From Elysia marginata (taxonomy: Eukaryota; Mollusca; Gastropoda; Plakobranchidae): DNA of 25,950 nt. Shown one piece after another: positions 1 to 12,700 of this stretch. Every line of letters begins with the position of its first letter. Positions within the stretch are counted from its first letter, which is position 1. The notes beneath the pieces were generated by a model. It was not told where the DNA came from, made no database searches, and was given only the letters and a program-made list of their open reading frames with translations. The stretch lies in contig BMAT01009096.1 in assembly GCA_019649035.1 (NCBI GenBank), positions 11,442-37,391 of the forward strand, read 5' to 3'. Both the position numbers and the translations under genes were made by a program.

Positions 1-1579
1 CATGCCCATAAATATTATTTTCAGTCAATGTTGACACTGGCTAACAAATATAAAAATATAATTTATCCAGACAATAGAACGGCGCAGCTGGACCATTGCT
101 AGAAAATCGAGCCGCTATTCTTTTGATCACCATCCCTCAGGCTCAGGGAAGGGAATGTGATCATGTGTACAAGGAATTAAACCAGTCAAACCGCTAGTCA
201 GTGAAAGCCAACAGTCCATATAAGGCAAATGAAGCTATGAAGCCATCTGAAGCAATGTAATGTCTATAATAGCATGAATGGATCAGTAGCTGGCTTAAGA
301 GACAGCGGCACCTAGATGATTGTTAGTTGTTATGGGTGGTTTTACTACTTTTCGTATTTGGGCCCTTGTATATCAGGTGTTTTTTTGTTTGTTTCCACCC
401 CAATATTTTTTTAAATCAGGGGTATTGATTTAACGGACGTACCACTAGCTGGAGATTCTATTTATAATTTTTTTTTAAGGCTGACAAATAGTTGAATAGG
501 GTAAGCACTAGATCTAGATTACGCAAATCAAACTCAAAGATAACAAGGTTTTAAAAGCATCAAATATTTTGAGTTGGACTAGATCTATCTGGTATAACTG
601 AAGAGCTAAAGCAACAGGGGTGGGAACAAACGAAAAATCGTCAAATATCATAGGCTCATGCATGATTAGTGAGCACAACTAATTGGTCAAATCTTGTGAG
701 CAGTTTTTAGACTGAACAGGCCGGCAGTGGGAAGAGGCACATATTTTCACCCCTTTTAAACGTTTTTATAGGCCTACGCAATAGATCTAGCCTCTATACC
801 TTGATATTAGCCATGAATAACTAGATATATTCATATCATCTACTAGCTCCTTCAGTGCTCTGCTATAGGCTGACACACCAATTATTAGAGCTGCTAAGTC
901 AGTGAGTTAGTATGATCCTCCTGCATGTATGCCCCCTCCAACTGAAGGCTCTCTACCCGGTAGGCTACTAATTAAGTTTCCGAACATGGTCCCGTTCATT
1001 GCGGAAATGAAATGAAAAGAACTAAGGCAACTTCAGCGGATCTAATGTGAATTCAAATTCTGGCCCGTCAAATTAGGCCCACTTATAAATTTGGTATAAT
1101 TCTAGGTTAGCTTCATGGGTCTTTCTCATCCTTTATCTATTTAACTTCAAGTTCAAGGCTAAATCAACAGGATCCTGAAACTTAACCAGTGCCCTCCACC
1201 CTTCTATATAATCTATATTTTATTTTTATTTTGAACGATCATTCTCAGCATTATTTGAAATGCTCTTAATGTTTTTCCTAGCTTCAGCTGGTCAACACAT
1301 AGATTATCGAAAGTCAACATTAATAACAGATAGATCTAGTTCTACCTAGGCGAGCCCCCGCCGAGGGCCTATCATTCAAGCATACTAGATGTCTATTACT
1401 AACACTAACAGTGACAGTAATTCAAATTCATTACCTGCTAGAAGTAGGCCGAATCCTTTGATCACGCTAAAGGTAGAATCAAGAGCAAGTGATACAAACG
1501 AAGCAGTTCAGGTCGGAAATCTAAATACTTGGTTAGATGAACACTTTGTGTAGTTTAAATATTTTAAAAATTGTTTACA
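1..1579. other. 5' flank, no gene recognised
   Basis: AT-rich DNA without a credible open reading frame, RNA gene or complete transposon. It contains several copies of the word TAGATCTA (about 507, 580, 782, 1332) and T-rich runs near 380 and 465. I can assign no function. Confidence 0.6.
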
Positions 1580-1599
1580 TTGGCAACAGTACGGTGGAC

Positions 1600-1725
1600 A
1601 GAGGCAGCCATTTTACCTCTCGCTCACGCTCAGCCGCGAGGCAATCAGCCAATCACGCAGCATCGGCGATGTGCGAGTTATCGAACCTGAAAGTTTTTTT
1701 TTCTTTTGCTCGGACACGGCTGCAA
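1600..1725 (+). promoter_or_regulatory. Candidate MTMR9 core promoter / 5' UTR region
   Basis: This is the only CpG-dense patch upstream of the coding start. It holds GCAGCCATTTTA at 1604-1615, which resembles a YY1 site in the orientation common at housekeeping promoters, and a CCAAT box at 1649-1653. No TATA box is evident. Because coding exon 1 has its own acceptor, a non-coding exon should start in this neighbourhood, but I could not fix the start site or its donor (gag|gtagga near 1896 is one possibility). Confidence 0.3.
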
Positions 1726-1730
1726 AATTT

Positions 1731-3604
1731 GACCCCATTGCCTTAAAATTTTTGCGCATTGTAGGCCTATTTAAGTACGTATCTGGATGTTCCAATCACC
1801 TCTATATTATTTCCAAAACTGCCACACTCTATGTATCAATCATTTTCACCGATTTTCGGAAGACGAAAAGGTTGAAAACAAACGAGAGAGATGAGGTAGG
1901 AACAAGCATAGAAATTGTATACTAAGGAAAAAACAGGGCGGAAAAAGAGATGGAATTCATAAACTATTAGAAAATAAGCGGTCGAGAAAGTCGAGGCAAA
2001 AATTGACAGATAGATCTATACTTTTTATAAAGAAGGAAGGAAATACACAAAGAATCATTAAAAACGGTTGTGAAAAAAATGTCACAGTTTCGTTTGCTGA
2101 TTTATAGCCCCGTGTAGGCTATATGAATATCAAAAATAAAACAAAACAAAAAATCCTTAAAAAAAAACAAACAAAAACCAAAAACAAACCAGTGGTAACT
2201 GTTAAAATCGCAACTGGAGTTCAACGAACAACGAAACGGAAGTCGATTATAAGATCCATTTGTTATGATTATGCTGCTCGACCAACCCCTGGAAATGATA
2301 GACTTCAGATCTCGAATCATGAATGTACGCCTAAACCTCTAGGCAAATACGAGATTTCTAGATCTTTGGACCAGATAAAACTACTTCAAGTTCAACGGAA
2401 TCTAAATAGATTTTATAGGTAATCTAAGGAAAGAAAAATTAAACTAGATCTAAAATAGATTCTAGATCCCCCGTATCCTACCAATTTCAGTATTTTACTT
2501 TTTAGTAATAGATCTAGAATGACTACCAAAACACTGGGTTACAATTTAATTGGGATAATCCTGAGATTGGTCCACTGTTGTGAAAAACACTTATTTGATT
2601 ACTGATTACTATCGAGTACATTTTATCACTTGTGGGTCTACTGCTCTCCTAGTCCTACAGATTGTGACCTGTCACTGGACCTAACCTAGTACTTTGTTGC
2701 TTGCGGACAGTAGAGCCTAGCCTGGGTTGGAGGTTCAGAACTCTTAGGAATCTAACTTCACCACCCTTAGACACTTTTCCTGCCAGCTATGCTGAGTCCA
2801 TCTGGAATGGGACTTAAATGTTATAAATGTACACAAGGGTGGATGGAAAGGACACAAATTTTGCATGTCTGTATTGCATCTGGGCAAAGTACAAACAAGG
2901 GGTAGCTGTTGGATAGAACTTGTAGGTGTAACTGGTGTTTGATAGGCGCTGGTTGCAAGATTTAGACAGCTTACTAACTGATGTTTTTAAAACTTACCCC
3001 AAAGACTATACATATGCACACAGTTGATCGCGAAAGATTTCAAGGCCTGTTGTGATATTTTAGACATATGGATGTGTTAGTCACATATCAGATTTGTTCC
3101 TATGGTTAACTCCATGTGAATCTGTGACAGCTATAGAAGTTTTTTTTTTCGCTCTGGGTTAATCTGGGGCACAATAAAATGAAAATAAAGAGAAAAAAAA
3201 CTGAACCCTACCAATATTATTAATCAAATATTTATCATATATGGGTATGACAAATGGATGTAATCTTCATAAACAGACTTGTATGTAGAAAAAAAATATT
3301 TGGCTTTCAATTTTAGTGTATTAAAGCTATGAGGGAAGGCCCTCTAAAAATTAATTTGGCAATGTTATAACAATGATTTACATAAACGTATACTATGAAC
3401 ATTGTCCAAAAATTCAAATAGATAGTCATGTTGTTTTTAAAGTTTGTTAGCCTGGCTGGGCTAAGCATGGAGTATTTTCAATACATGTATCCTTACTTGA
3501 CTGAATAAAGTTGGATTGTATTGAATTTTACTTATACTAGAGAAAGACCCATCTATACTCCTAATAACGTTTTGTTCTATTACTTGTTTAATAATCTGTT
3601 CCAG
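1731..3604. other. Probable 5' UTR exon plus intron; no features resolved
   Basis: Mostly AT-rich DNA ending at the acceptor of coding exon 1. A lysine-rich open frame at 2123-2422 comes from A-runs and shows no family resemblance. TAGATCTA-type words recur near 2010, 2440 and 2508. No transposon ends were found. Confidence 0.45.
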
Positions 3605-3765
3605 GAAAAGATCCCAAGATGGAGTTTGTGGAGTTCATTAAGACTCCAATGGTGAACAGTGTTACACTGCGTCGACCTTTCACCCCTGACATGGAAGGTA
3701 CTCTCTGTGTCACAGGACACCATCTCATCATCTCCTCACGCTCAGATAATCATGAGGAATTGTGG
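3605..3765 (+). CDS. MTMR9: MTMR9 coding exon 1 (start codon at 3619)
   Basis: The acceptor ttccag ends at 3604, 14 untranslated bases follow, then ATG at 3619 with A at -3 and G at +4, a good Kozak context. It encodes residues 1-49, the first strands of the PH-GRAM fold: MEFVEFIKTP, then GTLCVTGHHLIISSR, ending ...EELW. The donor is gtaggc at 3766, phase 0. An acceptor this close upstream of the start codon means at least one more 5' untranslated exon exists upstream; I could not place it. Confidence 0.95.
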
Positions 3766-6700
3766 GTAGGCTGCATATTTATTCAACATGTTCAAAGCAG
3801 TTGAGCAGATTTGACACTCGGGACTTTTTACTTGTTGAAACATGTTAATAGTCCCAATATTCTTTTTTTCCTATAGTAATAGAATAAGTCTTAAACATAA
3901 TTTATTATCAACCTTGGCTCTTTGTACAATTCTCATTTTATTGTTTTATATACAAGTATCATTTAACTAGCTACAAACAAATGAGATCATACTAAAGTCA
4001 AAGAAAAAGATCAAAATCAACATGTCTAGTGAAATATTCTTGAGCTTGCACTGAATAATAAATGAAAGTGGGAGAAAAATCCATGCTAAGCCAGTGGTGT
4101 AACTGTACAAAACATACTCTACCTATATATTGGAAACATACTGTACCTATACTGGTTAAAGCATCATCTACAGCATCTATAGGTAATCATTGCAAAGTTT
4201 ACTGTTGAAGGCCTATATATGCTGTGTAGTCTATTAATTGACCATGGAAAGCTAAGAAACTGTTTTATCAAGTGATGTTGATGTTTGTCTTATATTGTTT
4301 TATCTTTAGCTTCTTCACAGCAATGTGGACAGTGTTGAAAAGAAACTGAGCGGAAGTGGAGGAACGTTGGCTCTCAAATGTAAAGATTTTCTCATCCTTT
4401 ATTTGGACATCCCTGTGGCCGAGGACTGTATCAATGTCGCTTCTTCAGTACTTGCGCTCTCAAATATAGGTTTGTAGTTAAGTCTCATGTGATTTCAATC
4501 TTTACTAAAATAGGAAAGACAATTGTAACAGGATGTTGAACTTTACAACACAAAAAAAAATCGAAAGAACTGTGTTCATCTTATAATGTATCCGATTGAA
4601 ATGCATATTGCATACAATTACAAGTTAAGATTTATGTATCTGCATTATTTCCTCTTAGGAAGCCCTATTTTGTGAGGAATAAATTGAATTTCCAAAAAAC
4701 TACTTGGCAGAAAAACAGTTATGGTGTTTTTCCTCGCAGCTGCTATTCTGATGGGTCAAAGGGGAGATTTCCTCAATATATCTGCTGGGCTGTTGGATTT
4801 TTTTTTTGTCTTCTGCAATTCCATGTTGTAGATCTGCAGGATTTTACAAGATCATGCCTATTTTGGCTTACTTGACCTGATAGTTTGCAAATTTTTTTCT
4901 CTACTTATTGTTATAAAGTATGTAAAAAAATATGGATTGAAGAAAAGTGGCCTGACGAATGGGTAAAGTCAGTATTCATTCCAATACCAAAGAAAGGAGA
5001 CTTACAACAATGTTCTAATTACAGAACCATAGCGCTCATCAGCCATGCAAGCAAAATACTACTTAAGATTATCATGAAAAGGCTGGAGAAAAAGATAGAG
5101 GAAGAAGTAAGCCAATCGCAAGCTGGTTTCCGAAGAAATAGAGGAACTAGAGACCAGATTTTTAATCTGGGGATAATTATAGAAAAATGCAGGGAATCTA
5201 ATACCGAGCTCCATCTAGGATTTATTGATTACACCAAAGCCTTCGACTGTGTGAGCCACCATAAAATGATTGAGACACTTAAAAAATACAACTGCCACTT
5301 CAAAATTATCAACTTGATCAAAAACTTATACCAGAACCAAGTGGCAGCTGTACGCACGGAAAATGGAAACATTGAATGGTTCCAAGTAAAAAGGGGAGTT
5401 AGACAGGGCTGTATTCTTTCACCGGCTCTTTTCAGCCTCTACACAGAATCCATCATGAGAGATGTAGAGGCAGAAGACACCGAAGACAAGTATTCGGCCA
5501 TAAAACTAAATGGAAATTCTATCACGGAGCTACGCTATGCAGACGATACAGCATTGCTGTCCAAGACAACTGAGGGACTAAATGAACTAATGCAGAACGT
5601 GAAGAAATTTAGCCAGAATAAAAATCTCCTCCTGAATGCCAAGAAAACAAAGGTAATGGATTCAGACAAAAGCCCTGCTTCAAGTATTTTAATAGACAAT
5701 GAGGCACTGGAAAATGTCACTCACTTTAACTATCTAGGAGCAAACATTGAGGCTGATGGAAAGATAACTCCAGACATAAGAAAGAGATTGGCTATTGCAA
5801 CCTCTAAACTAAAATCTATGATGAACATCTGGAAAAGCCAATCGACTCCTCTTAAAATGAGAATTTTGAAATCCTGCATCTTCCCAGTGGCTACATACGG
5901 ATGCAAAACTTGGACGCTAACAAAAAAAGATGTGGAAAAAATAGATGCATTTGAAATGAAATGCTACAGAAAAATACTTAGAATTCCATGGACTGCAAGG
6001 AGAACAAATCAAAGTATCCTACAAGAGCTCGGCATGAAAGAACGCCAGCTCTTTAAAAATATAAAGCAACTAAAATTGAAATATTTTGGACACGTCGTCA
6101 GACACAACAAGCTCGAAAAATTGTGTCTAGAAGGAGCTGTGGAGGGCAGGAGAGGCAGAGGCAGACCAAGAAGGAGATGGACTCAAGACATTTCTGACTG
6201 GCTTGGCTTTTCTGTAAGGGAAGCCAGTATACTTGCGCAAGACAGAGACGGTTTCCGCTCAGCTGTGTGGGAGGCTACGTCCTACAAGGAGCCGCCATGA
6301 AGAAGAAGATTGTTATAATCTAGGTAGACTTGCATCTATGTGAGATGAAAGATAAATCATTCTGCCTCTATTTCTTTCTCTTTTTATTTCTTTCCTATCT
6401 GATATCTGGAGCTGAAACAGAAACTTTAAGAACAGCAATGTGTTGTACCCCCAGTACTTGAGTGATTCTTTTCAAACCTTAAAATGAAATGTAATCATGT
6501 TGTTTGCGAGGGATGGTTAAGTTAATGAACCAGGCTCTTGTGAGAATCAACATTGTTATGTGGGAATCATGGTGCTTTCTGTTAATGGGGTCTTGTGCCT
6601 GACTCTTAAGTTACTGATGCTTGTGGTGAGTGCATAGGGATGTTATTCATCCTACTATTGCTGTCTTTTGGTTGATGCAAAGTTTTAGCCTGAACAGTTT

Positions 6701-9700
6701 TAACTTGAAACTTGTGGTTTTGTTTTTGTTTCAGATGATATCACTCTACGCTACCCGTTTTTCTTTCGGCCAATGTTTGATGTGATAGAAAATGGGTGGC
6801 AGGCTTTTAGTGCCGAGACAGAATTTAACCGCTTCAAGGAATGTCAGGAAGACTGGAGAATATCCTACGTTAATAAGGACTACAAGGTAAGCTACGAATC
6901 AGTGCTGAACTTTAAAACCAACTTTTTTGTATACGTTTACCTAACATACGTAATCAGTTCATCAAACTTAGTTTAAGTAACATCTCATTTTTTTTTGTTG
7001 CTTAAATGTGAAATCTATTTAAAAGAGATATAACCCTTAATATTATCTGGCCCACAATTATAGAAAGGAAATTTGGAAACCATTTAAAAATATACAAGGA
7101 AAATAATAAGGAGCAAGCGTTTGCAAAATAACCAACTATTTAATAGTTTAAAAATGTGAAATGACGTGAAAGGTTTTGTTTAAAGCTCAAAGAGTAAAGT
7201 TTTTATTTGTCTTACCAATTATTAACACAAATCTTACAGGAAATTTGAATTTCTCTGCATTTTAAAGCCGTCTTATAGTGTGATGTAGAAAAGCAGACAT
7301 CCAGGGTGATTCAGGCTTAAGTCATGGACTGGACTAATTTTTAGTGAATTTTTTTTTAATTCAATAAACACGAAGAAAGACAATAAAATGGGCCAGAAAG
7401 AGACAGCGGCCTTGGGAACATTAACATTTGCCGCAATAGTATCATTGGTACACAATAATTACGTCAATACTACATTTCCATACTATTAAATATAATAATT
7501 ACCCTCAAAAAGTACTTATATCACCTCTATAAATTTTATTTGTTGTTATATACGTGGGAATATAACAGTGACAACGTACATATATGTATAGTGACAGTAT
7601 TAACACTAATAGTAACAATTAAAGCAGAGCCCATTATAAGTAAAATAATGGTAAAATCAATATTGACAATATTAAAGAAAATGGCAATATCAACAAAAGT
7701 AAATCCTATATAATCATAATATTAGAAATAATATACAAATAATGATAAAAATAATTATAACAGTAATTATAATAAAATAGTAATAATAATATTAATAATA
7801 AGAAGAAGAAGAAGAAGAACAATAAAAGTAATTAATGTTGACAAATCAAAATGTCGAAATTCTGACCTGTGCCTGATTCGCTCTAATCGCGAGATATAAT
7901 GTAGGCCTACTTTCCACTGTTTGTGATCACATAAAGGCTGGACAATAAATGAAAATACATTTTATTTACCTCTTTCATAATGTATGCTTGGAAGTGTGTT
8001 TATTTTCTATAGTCCACATGCCTGGGATATCTTAATTCATAGCGCTGTTGACCACCATGCCGAGAGATTTCATCCAGAGTCCTGACAAATTTTAATCGCT
8101 CCCCTGTATTCACTCACGGCTAATTGTTTCAGTCTTTAATTGAGGCTCTGTAAAATTAAAGGCGATAGGGAAAGTATGACAAGCTACCTCATTTTATTAA
8201 GCAAGTGAGAGAACCCTATCTTCAGTTCTTGACTCTTTGTATCAATTATGGAACTAATTTCACTCATGTATCAATGCTTCACAGGTTTGCCCCACCTATC
8301 CACAAGCTGTTTTTGTTCCAAAAAGTGTCGAAGACGAGACGATTATCAAAGCTGCGACTTTCAGACAAGGTGGAAGGTTTCCTGTGCTAAGCTATTATCA
8401 CAAGGATTCCAAGGTGCGTCTGAGATGAGGTTAATGCTAAATATTTTAACGGTTTGTTTTGGGATGAAAACAGAAAAAAGTTGTCTTTGATTTTGTTAAT
8501 GCTATTTCTATTCAATAAAAAAAAATTTTTCTATCTAATCATAACTAAGACTCTTGCACTCAATTACAATTAAGACTCTTGTGTTTCATGGAGACATATA
8601 CCTTTCCTAATGATATAATTGGCATTGAAACTGTCTGTGATATTATTGGTAGACACTTGGCTCTCATTCTGAGAGGTTTGGGGTTTGAGCCCTAACTTAG
8701 CAGGCCAGCATTCAGTCCTTGAAAATGGCTCTTTTGCACATATCCTGGCTTTACTCACAATGAGTACCATGCTTAAAGCTGTGACAGATCTTGTCAGTAT
8801 GCCAGAGTGATGAGCTTTATCTGCTGCTCCTCTGTGAGTTGAGATGGTAATATGGTTTGTAATGGCCTGTCAGCCAACCCATATGAAACGCTTATAACAT
8901 TTATTGGTTCAAGCACTATATAGAAATGCTCTTTACTTTTTTGTTTGATTTTGAAATGCTGCCAAATTTTCTTTGTGAGTGTGTGCAGGTTGCTCTCCCT
9001 CTCTTTGGCTTTCTATATCTATATCCAAGATTTGAAACATAACAAAACAAAAGACAACCTTACAGTGGTTAAAATGTGCTAATATATAGGCAATATATCA
9101 TGGGAAGTAAAATCAGATTCAGAATATAAAAATGATTGGGTCAATAACAAAAAGGTTCAGAGATTTATTTGTTTGATGAACATATTACAGAGACAATATC
9201 AAAAAGAAATTTTAAACAATGATGTTCTCTGGATTTGAATGTTCAACCTGTCCAAGCCGCATTTTTTGCTTAAGAGACCTATAAATCAAAATTGATGTGA
9301 GCGCCAGTGTCATCAATCTTACCACCCTCGCCTATGGTATTGATAGACTTTTTACTGCAGTTCAAGTCAAGTATCCAGGCGAGCATAATGTTCAGTCCGC
9401 TATCACTTCTGAAGCAGCATGGCCGATTGGTTGGCATTTCAGGCTTGTGATCCGTTGTCCGCAGGTTCGATTCCCAACCATGACCCGTGTCATAACTGCA
9501 TTAGGAAAGCAGATTATCTACACACTATCCTCAGTCTACCCACCTGTAAAATGGTAGTGCTTGAAATTTGTAGAATGTTAGTAATTGAGTGCCTAACAGG
9601 CTGTGCAGTATCGCTCTTAAATATTAGTTGAATTTACTTTCGTGTGTATTGGCCGGTTGGGGGGAAATATGTAAAGCCTTGAGACTGCCTTTGGCGGTGG

Positions 9701-12700
9701 AAGACTACAAACATTTTTTTTTCTTCTCATAGACTGTGCTGATGCGGAGCAGTCAACCCTTGTCTGGACCAAATGGCAAGAGATGCAAGGAAGACGAGCG
9801 TTTAGTGAACTCCGTGATGGGTATGGGTAAACGAGGTTTCATTGTGGACACAAGAGCGCAGGGCGTGGCCAAGATAGCTCAGAGCAAAGGTGAGTGAAAT
9901 ACAATTATTCTCTTTCTTCTTTGACTTAGTGCAAATTATTTCTCTTTCAATTTATTTTGCAATAATTTTTAAAAAATTTTCTCACTTATGATGTCAAAGC
10001 GAATCATGGTGCTTGCATATCCTAGATCTGAAATTTTGAACAAACTTTGCCTCTTAATCACATCAACATGAGTTTTTTTTTTCCTTGAAAATGTGCGTAC
10101 ACGTCTTTCCTTTTATTTCACAATTTGAAAATTGTTGCCAGGAGTTTCAGTATTAAAGTGCATATATTTGTTTCTTTCAAATTACCACAATGTAAAAAAA
10201 AATGTGAACCGCTTTCACTGCTGCAAAGGATATTTCCAAGCATCAGCTTTATGAAAACAAAAAATCTAAACATAATTCGTTTTGAACAACGTATGTTTGT
10301 TGAAAGAATCTAGCAATCTTATTTTGTTACGAACTGGTTTCTCTTCTCTAGGGGGAGGATTTGAACTGGAGGCCCACTATCCACAATGGAGGCGTATCCA
10401 CCAGCCCATTGAGAGACGGACATCTTTCCATGACTCCTTGATAAAGATGATTGAAGGTAATATATCTTAACCCTAGAAGTGTCATATATTTTTGCTTCAC
10501 AATTTCCGTTTGCTTTAGTGCTAAAAATGAAATTACTGTTTATAGACTGATTTAATCGGCTGGCCAACACTTCAGAGGTCAAGGAGGAGGAGGAAGCTGT
10601 TGTTCAAGTACAGACTGTCCTGAAATTTTAAAAGGAAAACATTGTTTAATTTGAACATAAAATAACTTTTACAATTTAAGTTTCTTGCTCCCACTTTGAC
10701 CTATAGGGCTCTATGTATTCATTGTAAGTAATTGAAAAAAAAAACATATGGACATTGTTGAATGATAAATTATGGTTTGAAGAACTCTCTTGTCCAATAA
10801 TGCCTTTTTTTTTTTTTTTTAGACCATTTTGAAAAATTTAGAGGAATTGTTTTACACCTTGAAATTTGTGGCCTTTTTCAAACTTTCCAAGTTAAAAGAT
10901 ATCTTGGAAGTCAAATTTTTTTCTTTTAGTTTTGGAATATCTGCACTTTACTTGATGAAAAATTGTCAACCCTTCAACAATTCGCTTATTAAGATCATCT
11001 GTGTCGTGAAAGTTTTTCCAGGAGTTATTTCACACTTCTTGGTTCACAGACTCTTTCCGACAGGGGCAAAAAAATTTGTCTCACTGCAGTATGTAGTTTA
11101 TTTAATCGCTCAATCTTCTCTTGGCAGCATGTAAGGACACCAGAAGTAGCATGTACAAATAGCTCTCTAAGTTAAAGTCAATCATGGAAAAATGGTTGTC
11201 TAAAATATAGCGGATCACTGACAGGTGACTGTCTAAATTAGAGTCGGTTATAACTGAATGATGCATAATCAAAGATATGGTCACATAATCTTGTGCTGTA
11301 CTTGGATCAGATTTTACTCGGATGTGGTTTTCAGCTATTTTTTGTTTTTTTCTTAAAGCCTGAAAACTGAATGAACACACAAATTTGAACAAGATTGATC
11401 CCATGAACAATGCCTCTAAATGACACATTTTGTATATATATATGGTTCCCATATGTGACGCATGGCGACGGTTCGGGGCACTAGGTACCGAAGGCTTTTT
11501 TGAGTAATAGCCAGATGAAGCAGGAAACATGATAAATCTAAAATAAACTTGGTGTCAAAATAAATTTTAAAATGTGTAGAATACAATGGTACCAATAACT
11601 CAAAACACCCCAGATGTACCTAGTGCCCCAAACCGTGGGGATGCATCACATATGTTTATGAAGCTGAGAACATAGTGCTAGGGTATTCAGTTATTTTCTG
11701 AAAATTTGTGGGGCATCCCTGATTTAATAATCATGTGTTTTTTTACCTTTGTCACCGTGTCATGACAATAGCATTAGCATGGATAAACGGCTGTCTAAAT
11801 TAGAGCTGATTAGAAGGTGTTGACGCACGTCAAAGATATCATTACATCTTCTCGTAATATGCTTGGCTCAGATTTTATAGTCAAGTGATTTTTTTCCTGG
11901 GCAGCGTGTAATGACAGCAGCAGTAGTATGGACAAATGGCTGTCTAAGTTAAAATCAAGTTACTGGTTGACGCACATCAAAGATATCATAACAGTGTCTC
12001 ATGATATGTTTGGCTCAGATTTTATAACCATGAGATTTTTTCCTTGGCAGCTTGTAATGACAGCAGCAGTAGTATGGACAAGTGGCTGTCTAAGTTGGAA
12101 TCTAGTAACTGGTTGACGCATGTCAAAGATATAATCACATCATCTTGTGTTGTGGCTCAGAGTATGGATAAGGAGAGTAAGTACATGTTTGCCTTGTTTT
12201 ACTCTCAGATGGCCATATTAATTTAGTTTTGCTAGTCTTCTGTGGCAGGATTTAATTTAAAAAATGTAGTGTTAAAAAAGTATTCACTAAGAAATAGTAT
12301 TCATGTTGTACGTATGTATTACCCATCACAATGCTTGAAATTTACAGACTAGTATCTAATTTAATATAAAATTTAGTCAAATATGTTTCAACTTACCAAT
12401 ATTTTTTTGTTTTAATGAGTTTTATTGCACTTAATCCTTGTTTGTGTGTTGAACAGGTTCACTTTAAGGAACTACGCTTTACTTGCGAAGAAAAGTGATT
12501 TGTCTTCATCTAGATCTATTCTACCCGTTACAATCTTGATAGACATTTTATCTGCTGGTTTAGTTGGAAGCCCACCCAACATGCTAGCCAAATGCTTTTA
12601 GATCTAATCTAGATATCTAGATTTAGGTGTAGACGAAACTTTAAACGTTTTTTTACATGAGATAACATCTATCAAACGAGCTTAATGACCCGTCAAACAA

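Noticed and set aside
2123..2422. 99-codon lysine/threonine-rich frame
   Set aside because: Composition follows from A-runs; no motif, no Kozak support, no homology recognised.
4885..4917. ATG at 4885 as the start of the reverse transcriptase
   Set aside because: It lies in host sequence upstream of the LINE's target duplication, so the Met is accidental.
10829..11134. 101-codon plus-strand frame in intron 6
   Set aside because: AT-rich, hydrophobic by composition, ends in the oldest exon-7 ghost; no recognisable domain.
11102..11530. 142-codon minus-strand frame
   Set aside because: It spans antisense exon-7 ghosts and one arm of the palindromic MITE, so it is a chance frame.
11905..12116. 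Copy C as a used alternative exon 7
   Set aside because: No GT donor exists at the exon end; inclusion would read through and terminate at 12116, so I list it as a pseudo-exon.
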